From Fluviicoccus keumensis (GTDB lineage: Bacteria; Pseudomonadota; Gammaproteobacteria; Pseudomonadales; Moraxellaceae), in the NCBI RefSeq assembly GCF_004217445.1, contig NZ_SHKX01000010.1, forward strand, positions 434,001 through 498,000: a DNA stretch of 64,000 nucleotides. The letters run 5' to 3'. Positions 43,298 through 51,848 of this stretch are shown one piece after another. The translations under genes and the position numbers were made by a program. The notes under the pieces are model-generated. The model saw only the letters and a list, made by a program, of their open reading frames with translations. It did no database searches and was not told the origin of the DNA. Each line of letters starts with the position of its first letter. Positions within the stretch are counted from its first letter, which is position 1.

Positions 43298-44272
43298 TCA
43301 CACCACCAGCACCACCTTGCCGGTGGCCTTGCGCTGCAACAGGTCGTTCAGCGCCTGCGCCGCCTGCTCCAGCGGATATTCGGCCGAGATGTGCGGTTTC
43401 AGCTGTCCCTGCGCCAGCCAGCCGAACAGCTGCATCATGTTGGCCATGTTGTCCTTGGGCTGGCGACGCGCGAAATCGCCCCAGAACACGCCCAGCACCG
43501 CGCAGCCCTTCAGCAAGGGCAGGTTCAGCGGAATCTTCGGAATGTCGCCGGCGGCGAAGCCGACCACCAGATAGCGGCCGCACCAGGCCATGCTGCGCAG
43601 CGCCGGTTCGGCATAATCGCCGCCGACGGCATCGTAGACCACGTCCACGCCGTTGCCGCCGGTCAGCGCCTTGACCTTTTCCCGCCAGTCCGGCTCACTG
43701 TAGTTGACCAGCTCATCCGCACCGAATCGGCGGCAGACTTCAAGCTTTTCCGCCGTCGAGGCGGCGGCGATGACGCGCGCGCCCATCAGCTTGCCCAGTT
43801 GCACCGCCGCCAGCCCGACGCCGCCGGACGCGCCCAGCACCAGCAGCGTTTCCCCGGCCTTCAGCTGCGCGCGGTCCTTCAGCGCATGAAAGGAGGTGCC
43901 GTAGGCGTAGGCGAAGGTGGCGGCGATTTTGGCGTCAAACAGCGGCGGCACGGGGAAGACCTTGGCGGCCTCGGTCAGCACTTCCTCGGCGAAACCGCCC
44001 CAGCCGGTCAGCGCGATCACGGTATCGCCCGGTTTGAGATGCGTGACGCCCTCGCCCACCGACTTCACCACCCCGGCTATCTCGCCGCCCGGCGAAAACG
44101 GCAGGGCGGGCTTGAACTGGTACTTGTCCTGGATGATCAGGGTGTCGGGGAAGTTGACGCCGCAGGCCTTGACCGTGATCACCACCTGCTTCGGCCCCGG
44201 CTCCGGCGAAGGCACCTCTTCCAGCACCAGCGTTTCCGGCAGTCCGTGTTGTTTGCAGAGTACGGCTTTCAT
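43298..44272 (-). CDS. Zinc-independent quinone oxidoreductase (MDR family)
   Basis: A 324-residue medium-chain dehydrogenase/reductase. The N-terminal GroES-like domain contains ACGVNFPDTLIIQDKYQFKP without zinc ligands. The Rossmann domain has GASGGVGLAAVQLGK near residue 150. This matches NADPH:quinone oxidoreductases and acryloyl/enoyl reductases of the QOR2-like group. It lies 33 bases downstream of the YeeE-type pair but on the same strand, so co-transcription is possible. Substrate unassigned. Confidence 0.88.
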   Translation of the reverse strand: MKAVLCKQHGLPETLVLEEVPSPEPGPKQVVITVKACGVNFPDTLIIQDKYQFKPALPFSPGGEIAGVVKSVGEGVTHLKPGDTVIALTGWGGFAEEVLTEAAKVFPVPPLFDAKIAATFAYAYGTSFHALKDRAQLKAGETLLVLGASGGVGLAAVQLGKLMGARVIAAASTAEKLEVCRRFGADELVNYSEPDWREKVKALTGGNGVDVVYDAVGGDYAEPALRSMAWCGRYLVVGFAAGDIPKIPLNLPLLKGCAVLGVFWGDFARRQPKDNMANMMQLFGWLAQGQLKPHISAEYPLEQAAQALNDLLQRKATGKVVLVV

Positions 44273-44305
44273 GGCGGTCTTCCTCTAGGTTGGCGACGGG
44301 GCCGG

Positions 44306-44746
44306 TCAGACCCCGATATCTTCTTGCGGGCTCTTCAGGCGGCTTTCCACCCAACGCACCAGCTGAGCGGCAGCGATCATCGCCGCCACGAACACCAGCG
44401 CCTTCGGCAGGCCGCTGGCAGCTATCACCAGGCCGGGACCGGGGCAGATGCCCGACAGCCCCCAGCCGATGCCGAAGACAGCGCTGCCGCCCAGCAGGCG
44501 GGCGTCGAGCTGACGGCGCAGCGGCAGGTGCACCGGCTCGCCGGCCAGCGTCACGCCACGGCGGCGGGCCAGCGCATAGGCCGGGGCCGCCACCAGCACG
44601 GCGCTGCCCATCACCAGCATCAGCGCCGGATTCCAGTTCCCGGCGATATCGAGGAAGGCCAGCACCTTGGCCGGGTCGGTCATGCCGGACAGGATCAGGC
44701 CGCTGCCGAACAGCAGACCGGACAGGAACGCGAACAGGGTCTTCAT
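44306..44746 (-). CDS. YeeE/YedE family transporter, second half
   Basis: A 146-residue membrane protein starting at the ATG at 44746, with four hydrophobic helices and the conserved Cys motif GLSGICPGPG. In half-size members this protein pairs with another half to make one sulfur-species channel; full-length YeeE takes up thiosulfate. The start overlaps the stop of the preceding half by four bases (ATGA), so the two are translationally coupled. Confidence 0.85.
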   Translation of the reverse strand: MKTLFAFLSGLLFGSGLILSGMTDPAKVLAFLDIAGNWNPALMLVMGSAVLVAAPAYALARRRGVTLAGEPVHLPLRRQLDARLLGGSAVFGIGWGLSGICPGPGLVIAASGLPKALVFVAAMIAAAQLVRWVESRLKSPQEDIGV

Positions 44747-45159
44747 GCCAGACCTCCGTGCCGCACCAGCCAAACCGTCAGCATGCCCATGAGCATGAAC
44801 GTGAGCGTGGCGACCAGCGAACGCGGCGACAGGTTGGCGATGCCGCAGACACCGTGACCGCTGGTGCATCCCGAGCCAAGGCGCGTTCCCGCCCCGACCA
44901 ATGCACCCGCGACGGCATACAGCGGCCAGCCGCCCTCCATCGTCACCGTCGCGCCGGAGGTGATCAGCCACAACGCGGGCAGCACCAGACCGGCCAGAAA
45001 GGCGGTGCGCCAGAACCGCTCACCCACGCCGCCGTCCAGCACCATGCCGAAAATACCGCTGATTCCGGCCACGCGGCCGTTCACCAGGATCAGCAGCGCC
45101 GCCGCCAATCCGATCAAGACGCCGCCCGCGATCTGGGGCGTCACATCCGCCAAAGTCAT
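44743..45159 (-). CDS. YeeE/YedE family transporter, first half
   Basis: A 138-residue membrane protein with four helices and the conserved GSGCTSGHGVCG motif, whose cysteines are thought to relay sulfur compounds. VNGRVAGISGIFG is also characteristic. It forms a coupled pair with the following gene. In other bacteria such pairs are often run by the sulfide-responsive repressor BigR with a persulfide dioxygenase; neither is present here. Confidence 0.86.
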   Translation of the reverse strand: MTLADVTPQIAGGVLIGLAAALLILVNGRVAGISGIFGMVLDGGVGERFWRTAFLAGLVLPALWLITSGATVTMEGGWPLYAVAGALVGAGTRLGSGCTSGHGVCGIANLSPRSLVATLTFMLMGMLTVWLVRHGGLA

Positions 45160-45193
45160 GCTGAAATTCCCGCCGAAAATGCAAACGGCGAGT

Positions 45194-45997
45194 TTAGCCC
45201 AGTTGCGCCAGAAAATCCGTGATCGCTGCCGTCACCGCGCCGGGCGTTTCCACCGTCGAGGTATGGCCGGCGCCGGGAATGACCACCAGGCGGCTGCCGG
45301 GAATGGCGTTGAACATCCGTTGCGACTTGGCGGGCACGGTGGCGGCATCCTCGTCGCCGACGATGATCAGCGTCGGCGTGGTGAGGCAGTGCAGATATTC
45401 GTAGACGCCTTCACGGGTGAAGACACCCTGAATTGCGGGGACGATGCGCTGCCGGTCGTTTTCCAGCAGGCGGCGGCGCATTTCCTCGCGGTCGGCGCGG
45501 CGGAAGGGATCTTTCAGGAAGGTCTTGCCGAACATCACCTTCATCACCGACGGCGCCACCGCCCAGACGCCGGTCAGGCGCGTCACCGCCGTCAGCAGGC
45601 TGTACTTTGGGCGCTTCGCCAACGGCTCGGGGTCGGCCGAGGTTTCCAGCAGCGTCAGCGACTTCAGCCACTCGCGGTGGCGGATTGCCAGCCGCATGCC
45701 GACAAAACCGCCCATCGACAGCCCGACATAATGCACCGGCCCGCCCGCCACCTCGCGGATCAGCGCCAGCGCGTCTTCGGTCAGGGTATCCATGTCGTAA
45801 CCGTCGGGCGGCGCGGAGCTTTTCCCCTGCCCCCGCCAGTCAATGGTGATGCAGCGGTAGCGGTTGGCCAGCACGGCGATCTGCGCCTCGAACATGCGGC
45901 CGCTCCACAGCAGGCCGTGACCGAAGACGATGGTTTCCGGGCCGTTGCCGGTGATTTCGACGTTGAGATCGACACCGTTGAGACGCATCAGGGGCAT
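45194..45997 (-). CDS. Alpha/beta hydrolase
   Basis: A 267-residue serine hydrolase with nucleophile elbow GLSMGG (Ser near 94), acid in VGDEDA (near 219) and His in GAGHTS (near 246). The opening FGHGLLWSGRMFE holds the oxyanion region. It is the last gene of the minus-strand acyl-CoA dehydrogenase operon, 19 bases after the SDR gene. An esterase, lactonase or thioesterase role at one end of the pathway fits; lactone opening to a hydroxy acid would suit the operon (inference). Confidence 0.85.
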   Translation of the reverse strand: MPLMRLNGVDLNVEITGNGPETIVFGHGLLWSGRMFEAQIAVLANRYRCITIDWRGQGKSSAPPDGYDMDTLTEDALALIREVAGGPVHYVGLSMGGFVGMRLAIRHREWLKSLTLLETSADPEPLAKRPKYSLLTAVTRLTGVWAVAPSVMKVMFGKTFLKDPFRRADREEMRRRLLENDRQRIVPAIQGVFTREGVYEYLHCLTTPTLIIVGDEDAATVPAKSQRMFNAIPGSRLVVIPGAGHTSTVETPGAVTAAITDFLAQLG

Positions 45998-46016
45998 GGC
46001 GGTTTCCTCTTGAAAA

Positions 46017-46859
46017 TTACATCCCGGCCAGCGTCGGCAGGCGTTCCTGCAGGATGTCTTCCATCCGGGTATGGATCAGCGGCTTGATCTTCTGGTGCGT
46101 CAGTATGTAGAAACGGTCTTCGGCGATGGCCTTGAACACATCATCCGCCACCTTCTCCACCGGGATGCCGTTTTCCACCGACTGCTGCATGAACTTCGCC
46201 GTGTACTGGTTGACGCGGTCGGCCTTGCTCCAGTCGATATGCTCGCCCACCGTGCGGTTGCGCTCGGCGTTGGCGATGCCGGTCTTCACCCAGGCCGGAC
46301 ACAGCACCGCCACGTGCAACTTGCTCTGGCGCAGTTGCAGGTCGAAGTGCAGGCCCTCGGAAATGGCCACCACCGCGTGCTTGCTGGCGTTGTACGCCGC
46401 CGAACCGGGCTGCGAGAACAGCCCCGCCACCGAGGCGGTGTTGATGATGTAGCCTTCCTCGTCGTTGGCCAGCATGCGCGGGATGAAGCTGCGCAGGCCG
46501 TGGGTGACGCCGTAGAGGTTGACGCCCATCACCCACTGCCAGTCCTCGGGCGTGGTTTCCCACACCGGGCGGGAAATGGCGACCCCGGCGTTGTTGACCA
46601 GCAGGTGCACGTTGCCGAAACGGGCGAAGGCGGCGTCGGCCAGCGCCTCGACCTGCGCGGCGTCGCTGACATCAACACGGTGGCCGATGACCGGCACGCC
46701 CCGGGCCTCGAATTCGGCGACGGTCGCCTGCAACTTGTCGGCATTGATATCGGCGAGGACGAGGTTCATGCCCTCGGCGGCGGCGCGGCTGGCGATGGCC
46801 TGGCCGATGCCTTCGGCGGCACCGGTGATGACGGCGGTTTTTCCGGAAAGGTTCTGCAT
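46017..46859 (-). CDS. Short-chain dehydrogenase/reductase
   Basis: A 280-residue classical SDR. TGAAEGIGQ is the coenzyme motif near 12-20, NNAGV follows near 90, and the catalytic Ser-Tyr-Lys is found in NTASVAGLFSQPGS and AAYNASK. It is the fifth gene of the catabolic operon. A CCCTCTCCCC hairpin repeat (46891-46913) separates it from the previous SDR. It probably oxidises a hydroxy or hydroxyacyl-CoA intermediate to the keto form (inference). Confidence 0.88.
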   Translation of the reverse strand: MQNLSGKTAVITGAAEGIGQAIASRAAAEGMNLVLADINADKLQATVAEFEARGVPVIGHRVDVSDAAQVEALADAAFARFGNVHLLVNNAGVAISRPVWETTPEDWQWVMGVNLYGVTHGLRSFIPRMLANDEEGYIINTASVAGLFSQPGSAAYNASKHAVVAISEGLHFDLQLRQSKLHVAVLCPAWVKTGIANAERNRTVGEHIDWSKADRVNQYTAKFMQQSVENGIPVEKVADDVFKAIAEDRFYILTHQKIKPLIHTRMEDILQERLPTLAGM

Positions 46860-46890
46860 AGTTGCCCTTTTGCGTACATGAGGGTCGGTC

Positions 46891-46913
46891 CCCTCTCCCC
46901 TTAGGGGAGAGGG
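46891..46913. repeat. CCCTCTCCCC hairpin repeat
   Basis: Perfect 10-bp arms CCCTCTCCCC and GGGGAGAGGG around TTA, followed by a further GGGAGAGGG. It is the same family as 19294-19421. Located between two SDR genes of one operon, it could act as an mRNA stem-loop that tunes relative expression. Confidence 0.65.
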
Positions 46914-46932
46914 TTAGGGAGAGGGGGTTTCT

Positions 46933-47703
46933 TTAGCCGATCAGATAGCCGCCATCGACATTCAGCGCCACACCGGTCGTATAACTCCCCGCCGGCGACA
47001 CCAGATAGAGAACCGATCCGGCCATTTCCTCGGGTTCGGCGATGCGGCGCATCGGCACATGTTCCAGCACCTTTTCCACGATCACCGGGTTCTTCACCAG
47101 CGCCGAGGCGAATTTGGTGTCGGTGAAGCCGGGCAGCAAGGCGTTGACCCGCACGCCGATGCTGGCGCATTCCTTGGCGAAGCACTGCGTCATGGAGATG
47201 ACGGCAGCCTTGGTGATGGAATAGATGCCCTGGTACATGCCGGGAATGACGCCGTTGACCGAGGCGACGTTGACGATTGCGCCGCCGCCGTGCTTGGCCA
47301 TCAGCTTCGCGCCCGCCGCCGACATGAAGAAGTACCCGCGGATATTCACGTCCACCGTCTTCTGGAAGGCGGACAGATCGGTATCGATAATGGGGCCGAA
47401 ATGCGGATTGGTGGCGGCGTTGTTGACCAGGATGTCAAGGCGGCCGTGCTTGGCCTCGATGGCTTTGAAGATGTGCTCGATCTGGTCCATTTCGCCGATA
47501 TGCAGCGCCATGGCTTCGGCGGAACCGCCGGCGGCGACGATGCCGTCCACCACCATCTGGCAGGCCTCGACCTTGCGGCTGGAGACAATGACATGCGCGC
47601 CGTTGGCGGCGAGGATCTGGGCGATGCCTTCGCCGATGCCGCGACTGGCGCCGGTGACCAGCGCGATCTTGCCGGTCAGGTCAAACGGATTGCTTGCACT
47701 CAT
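46933..47703 (-). CDS. Short-chain dehydrogenase/reductase
   Basis: A 256-residue classical SDR: TGASRGIGEGIA near 17-28, NNAATNP near 93, and the Ser and Tyr-x-x-x-Lys in VNVASVNG and YSITKAAV. LNVDGGYL is at the C-terminus. It lies 12 bases downstream of the phosphatase gene in the same operon. Resemblance is to the DHRS4-like/FabG-like group. In the levulinate operon of Pseudomonas, an SDR (LvaD) is associated with the same kinase and dehydrogenase types. Confidence 0.9.
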   Translation of the reverse strand: MSASNPFDLTGKIALVTGASRGIGEGIAQILAANGAHVIVSSRKVEACQMVVDGIVAAGGSAEAMALHIGEMDQIEHIFKAIEAKHGRLDILVNNAATNPHFGPIIDTDLSAFQKTVDVNIRGYFFMSAAGAKLMAKHGGGAIVNVASVNGVIPGMYQGIYSITKAAVISMTQCFAKECASIGVRVNALLPGFTDTKFASALVKNPVIVEKVLEHVPMRRIAEPEEMAGSVLYLVSPAGSYTTGVALNVDGGYLIG

Positions 47704-47715
47704 GGGTTCATTCCT

Positions 47716-48411
47716 TTAGCGATAGGTCACGAGTTCCGCCCGGCGATGCTGCTCCAGGTGGGCGTGGTTATTAAGATAGCTGAGGCTGAGGCGATTGCCG
47801 CTGTAAAGCAGCCGGGTGACGCCCGCGTTCACCAGCGACCAGTTCAGGTTGAAGATGTGGCTGTCGGGAATCGTCAGCAATTGCTGGGCGATGGCGGTGA
47901 TCGGCCCGCCGGAGGTGAAGACCCAGATATCCTGCGACGGCCCCGCCTGCTCGATGATCTGGTGCAGGCCCTTCCAGCAGCGTTGCTGGAAGCTGGGCCA
48001 GCTTTCGGCGTATTCCTCGTCGAATTCGCCGCTCAGCCAGCGCTCCACCGCCACCGCGAACAGGTCCTGGAAGGCGCGGCGCGGGTTGGCCGTGGTCGCC
48101 AGATACGCCGCCAGCGCCGCCTTTTCCCGCAGGTCGGGGCGGTAACGGTACAGCACCTGTTCGTGGTCGAATTCGTTGAGGCCGGGGATCAGCAGCGGTG
48201 CGTGGCGGGTCTGGCTGCCGGACTGGAAATGCTCGGCGCTTTGCGCATGCCGCCGCGCCGGACCGATCACCACCTTCGACAGCGGCAGTTCGCAGGCGCG
48301 CTGCCATTCACCCAGCAAGCGGGTCTGCTCCATGCCCAACGGCGACAGCTGGTCGTAATTTTCCGCGCCGAAACTGGCCTGGCCGTGGCGGACGAGATAG
48401 ATGGCGCCCAT
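47716..48411 (-). CDS. Histidine phosphatase family protein
   Basis: A 231-residue protein of the phosphoglycerate-mutase-like fold, with the phospho-His motif YLVRHGQA near residue 7 and the second His in FTSGGPI-type context. The start ATG at 48411 overlaps the stop of the kinase gene by one base (TAATG). A phosphatase coupled to an APH-type kinase could recycle or proof-read phosphorylated intermediates; its actual substrate is unknown. Confidence 0.85.
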   Translation of the reverse strand: MGAIYLVRHGQASFGAENYDQLSPLGMEQTRLLGEWQRACELPLSKVVIGPARRHAQSAEHFQSGSQTRHAPLLIPGLNEFDHEQVLYRYRPDLREKAALAAYLATTANPRRAFQDLFAVAVERWLSGEFDEEYAESWPSFQQRCWKGLHQIIEQAGPSQDIWVFTSGGPITAIAQQLLTIPDSHIFNLNWSLVNAGVTRLLYSGNRLSLSYLNNHAHLEQHRRAELVTYR

Positions 48412-49484
48412 TACAGCGCCGACTCCTGCATCAGGCGCAGGCAACGGCTTTCCAGATAATTCACCATCTGCCCGAACGGCGCGAAGGCGGGGTTCTTGGT
48501 CTGGCCGTGGTAGAAACGGTAATAGATCTGCTGCAAAATCGCCGCCAGCCGGAACAGGCCATAGATGGTGTAGAAGTCGAAATTATCGACCTTGAAGCCG
48601 GTCTTTTCGCCGTAATAGGCCACCACTTCGTCGCGGGTCAGCATGCCCGGCAGGTGCGTCGGCTGGCGGCGCATCAGTTGCATGGTGGCGTCGTCGTCGG
48701 CCTGCGCCCAGTAGGCCAGGGTGTTGCCCAGGTCCATCAACGGGTCGCCCAGCGTCGCCATTTCCCAGTCCAGCACACCGATCACTTCCTGCGGGTTGTC
48801 AGGATTGAGGATGACGTTGTCGAAGCGGAAATCGTTGTGGATCAGCGTCGTGGCGATGTCCTGCGCGGGCATTTTCGCCTGCAGCCAGGCCATCACGGCC
48901 TCGAAGTCGTTGACGTCCGGGGTGCGCGCCTTGCGGTAGCGGTCGCTCCAGCCGTCAATCTGGCGCTTCACATAGCCGCCGCCCTTGCCCAGCGTGTCCA
49001 GCCCGGCCGCCTGGTAGTCCACCAGATGCAGTTCGATCAGCTTGTCGATAACGCTGAGGCACAGCGCCCGCGTTTCTGCCGGCGTCAGGGTCATGCCCTT
49101 GGGCAGGTTGCTGCGCGGGATGATGCCGGGAATGCGTTGCATCACATAGAAATCGGCATCCATCACGGCGGGGTCGTCGCAAATGGCCAGCACGTCCGGC
49201 ACGTAGGGATAGACCGGCTTCAGCGCCGCCATGATCTTCGCCTCGCGCAGCATGTCGTGCGCCGACTTGGCGCGATGGCCAAAGGGCGGCCGCCGCAAAA
49301 TCAGGTCGCGGTCGGGGTAACGCAGCAGGTAGGTCAGGTTGGACGCGCCGCCGGGAAACTGTTCCAGTTCCGGCGTTCCCGACAAACCGGGAATCTTCGC
49401 CTTGAGGAAGGCGTCCACACGGGCGAGATCGAGTTCTTCACCGTGGCGCACCGCCACGGCCTTGTCGAGCAGATTGGCTTCCAT
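48411..49484 (-). CDS. APH-type phosphotransferase (ACAD10/ACAD11 kinase-domain-like)
   Basis: A 357-residue kinase with the aminoglycoside-phosphotransferase fold. The Brenner-type catalytic motif is LIHNDFRFDNVILN, followed by the metal motif GVLDWEMATLGDP. FPGGASNLTYLL near the N-terminus is typical of the ACAD10/11 branch, whose members phosphorylate the hydroxyl of 4-hydroxyacyl-CoAs. The next gene upstream encodes the matching dehydrogenase, one base apart. Antibiotic resistance is therefore unlikely. Confidence 0.88.
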   Translation of the reverse strand: MEANLLDKAVAVRHGEELDLARVDAFLKAKIPGLSGTPELEQFPGGASNLTYLLRYPDRDLILRRPPFGHRAKSAHDMLREAKIMAALKPVYPYVPDVLAICDDPAVMDADFYVMQRIPGIIPRSNLPKGMTLTPAETRALCLSVIDKLIELHLVDYQAAGLDTLGKGGGYVKRQIDGWSDRYRKARTPDVNDFEAVMAWLQAKMPAQDIATTLIHNDFRFDNVILNPDNPQEVIGVLDWEMATLGDPLMDLGNTLAYWAQADDDATMQLMRRQPTHLPGMLTRDEVVAYYGEKTGFKVDNFDFYTIYGLFRLAAILQQIYYRFYHGQTKNPAFAPFGQMVNYLESRCLRLMQESAL

Positions 49485-49485
49485 C

Positions 49486-50715
49486 TTATTTCAGTCCCAG
49501 CTTCGCCATTTGTTTCTTGTATTCGAGCTTGGCAATCAGCATGCGGTGCACCTCGTCCGGTCCATCCGCCAGCCGCAGCACCCGAGCATAGCCGTAAAGC
49601 GCGGCCAGCGGGAAGTCTTCGCTGAGGCCCGCGCCGCCGTGGATCTGGATGGCGGCATCGATTACCTGTTGCGCCACATTCGGGGCAATCACCTTGATCT
49701 GCGAAATCTCGCTCATCGCCCCCTTCACGCCGACGGTATCCATCATCCACGCCGCCTTCAGCGTCAGCAGCCGCGCCTGTTCAATGGCCATGCGGCAGTT
49801 GGCGACGATATCGGGATTGCCACCCAGCTTCGCCAGCGGCTTGCCGAAGGCAACACGGGTGCCGGCGCGACGGCACAACAGTTCCAGCGCCCGCTCGGCC
49901 GCGCCGATGGCGCGCATGCAGTGGTGGATACGGCCCGGACCGAGACGGCCCTGCGCGATTTCAAAACCGCGCCCCGGCCCGGCGATGATGTTGGCCACCG
50001 GCACGCGCACATTGGTAAAGCTGACTTCGCCGTGGCCAGAAGGCTCGTCGTAGGTGTTGAAGACCGTGAGCATTCGCTCGACCTTGACGCCCGGCGTATC
50101 CAGCGGCACCAGCACCATCGAATGCTGGCGGTGCTTGTCGGCGGTCGGGTCGGTCAGGCCCATGAAGATCAGGATCCGGCAGTTGGGGTGACCGATGCCG
50201 GTGCTCCACCACTTGCGGCCGTTCAACACCACCTCGTCGCCATCGACCACGGCGGTGGCCTGCATGTTGGTGGCGTCGCTGGAGGCCACGCCCGGCTCGG
50301 TCATGCAGAAGGCGGAGCGGATCTCGCCGCGCAGCAGCGGCAGCAGCCACTTCTGCTTTTGCGCCTCGTTGCCGTAGTGCACCAGCACTTCCATGTTGCC
50401 CGTGTCCGGCGCGCTGCAATTGAATACTTCCGGGGCGATGAAGCTGGTACCGGTGATTTCCGCCAGTGGCGCATAGTCGGCGTTGCTGAGGCCCGCGCCA
50501 TAGGTTTCGTTGGGCAGAAAGAGGTTCCACAGACCGGCTTCCTTCGCCTTGGCCTTCAGCTCTTCCATGATCGCGGGCTGTTGCCATTGCCCGTGGTCGG
50601 GGCTGAGGGTCAGGCTCTTGAAATAGGTTTCTTCGGCGGGATAGACGTGTTCATTCATGAACGCGGTCAGGCGGGCGATGTAGTCCTGCGCTTTGGCGGA
50701 GTAGGCAAAATCCAT
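49486..50715 (-). CDS. Acyl-CoA dehydrogenase, ACAD10/ACAD11-like
   Basis: A 409-residue flavoenzyme and first gene of a six-gene minus-strand operon (to 45194). Typical segments are FCMTEPGVASSDATN, GRKWWSTG, ERMLTVFNTYDEPSGHGEV and QIHGGAGLSEDFPLAALYG. At the position of the catalytic Glu in medium-chain enzymes (YEGT) it reads LADGPDEVHR, as in the ACAD10/11 group, where phosphate elimination from 4-phosphoacyl-CoA accompanies the reaction. With the kinase it should process hydroxylated acyl-CoAs. No acyl-CoA ligase or thiolase is in the operon. Confidence 0.9.
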   Translation of the reverse strand: MDFAYSAKAQDYIARLTAFMNEHVYPAEETYFKSLTLSPDHGQWQQPAIMEELKAKAKEAGLWNLFLPNETYGAGLSNADYAPLAEITGTSFIAPEVFNCSAPDTGNMEVLVHYGNEAQKQKWLLPLLRGEIRSAFCMTEPGVASSDATNMQATAVVDGDEVVLNGRKWWSTGIGHPNCRILIFMGLTDPTADKHRQHSMVLVPLDTPGVKVERMLTVFNTYDEPSGHGEVSFTNVRVPVANIIAGPGRGFEIAQGRLGPGRIHHCMRAIGAAERALELLCRRAGTRVAFGKPLAKLGGNPDIVANCRMAIEQARLLTLKAAWMMDTVGVKGAMSEISQIKVIAPNVAQQVIDAAIQIHGGAGLSEDFPLAALYGYARVLRLADGPDEVHRMLIAKLEYKKQMAKLGLK

Positions 50716-50849
50716 GATCCAGAGGCTCGCGGCGGTGAAGGGATGCCGCGAGAGTAAGCCCCGGCGATAGCATTGATCAAATGAATAGTTTGCATTCCAT
50801 ACTATAAAAAACTTGCATGACCAAACCCGCGCCCGGCAGCCGGACTCAC
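50716..50849 (-). promoter_or_regulatory. AT-rich promoter region of the acyl-CoA dehydrogenase operon
   Basis: The 134-base gap contains a low-GC stretch with an inverted pair ATAGT (50785-50789) and ACTAT (50801-50805) spaced by 11 bases, plus a TTGATCAA-like palindrome at 50773-50780. This could hold the promoter and a regulator site for the minus-strand operon. No regulator gene adjoins. I could not assign -35/-10 boxes with confidence. Confidence 0.35.
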
Positions 50850-51848
50850 TCAGGGCTGGGCGGCGGCGCGGTTCAGACGGGGGGCCATCTGCTCCAACGG
50901 CAACACCTCCATGGCCGCATCGATGGCGACGGCGGCCTTGGGCATGCCATACACCGCACTGGTTTTTTCATCCTGGGTCAGGGTCAGCAAACCCGACTGC
51001 CGCATCATTTTCAGGCCTTTGGCGCCATCGCGGCCCATACCGGTCAACAGCACGCCGACCGCCGGCCCCTCCCAGTACCGGGCGACGCTTTCAAAAAAGA
51101 CGTCCACGGACGGGCGATAAACCTGTTGAACCGGCTCCGGGGTATACGCCAGACGGCCGCCCAGGGTCAGTCGGATATGATGATTGGTGCCTGCCACCAG
51201 CACGGTTCCGGCCTGGGGGATTTCACCCTCACGAGCCAGCCGGACAGGCAGTACGCACTGGGTGGCCAGCCAGGCCGCCAAGCTGCCCGCGAACACTTCA
51301 TCGACATGCTGTACCAGCACCAGCGCCGCCGGAAATCCGGCAGGCAGACCTTTCAGCACCGCCGCTACCGCTGCAGGCCCCCCGGCGGATGCTCCGATTG
51401 CAATCAGCATATTCGCGGGTCGCCGCCGCAGCGGGGACGGGGACGACCGCTTTTCCAGTTGGCCGATCAGCAGGCCGACATTACCGATCTTGCGCAGCAG
51501 CGGTTCGATGGCGGCGCGATCCCCGCCGACGACAGGCGTGTTGACCGCATCCAGCGCGCCATGCCCCATGGCCTCGAACACCCGGCTGACCTGCCGGTTG
51601 GTGTCGCTGGTGACAATGATGATGGCGCACGGTGCGCGCTGCATGATCTGGCGGGTGGCCTCGACCCCGTCCATCACCGGCATCATCAGGTCCATCAGGA
51701 TGATGTCGGGGCGCTGTCGCACAGCATTCTCGACGGCTTGAGCACCGTTGGCGGCCACCCACAGGATTTCATGGGCGTTATCGAAAGCCAACGCACGGCG
51801 CAGCGCCTCCACGGCGATGGTCTGGTCGTTGACGATTGCAATCTTCAT
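50850..51848 (-). CDS. wspF: Wsp-type chemoreceptor glutamate methylesterase (CheB-like)
   Basis: 332 residues: receiver (1-125; opening IVNDQTIAVEALRRAL and VMDGVEATRQI are WspF-like) and methylesterase domain (145-330; GASAGGP nucleophile, LTGMGRDG catalytic Asp). WspF demethylates the receptor WspA and resets the system; its loss locks Wsp on in Pseudomonas. The start overlaps the wspE stop by four bases. In Pseudomonas wspR follows wspF; here the next gene is the unrelated acyl-CoA dehydrogenase. Confidence 0.93.
   Translation of the reverse strand: MKIAIVNDQTIAVEALRRALAFDNAHEILWVAANGAQAVENAVRQRPDIILMDLMMPVMDGVEATRQIMQRAPCAIIIVTSDTNRQVSRVFEAMGHGALDAVNTPVVGGDRAAIEPLLRKIGNVGLLIGQLEKRSSPSPLRRRPANMLIAIGASAGGPAAVAAVLKGLPAGFPAALVLVQHVDEVFAGSLAAWLATQCVLPVRLAREGEIPQAGTVLVAGTNHHIRLTLGGRLAYTPEPVQQVYRPSVDVFFESVARYWEGPAVGVLLTGMGRDGAKGLKMMRQSGLLTLTQDEKTSAVYGMPKAAVAIDAAMEVLPLEQMAPRLNRAAAQP

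Noticed and set aside
41118..43574. An 818-codon open frame on the plus strand
   Set aside because: Antisense of the degenerate GGDEF-EAL gene and the oxidoreductase.
48411..49484. Aminoglycoside resistance kinase
   Set aside because: The fold is APH-like, but pairing with an ACAD10/11-type dehydrogenase and the FPGGASNLTY motif fit metabolic kinases.
50850..51848. Asn-Asp in place of Asp-Asp in the receiver of WspF as a defect
   Set aside because: The IVND opening is, as I recall it, also present in Pseudomonas WspF, so it is a family feature.
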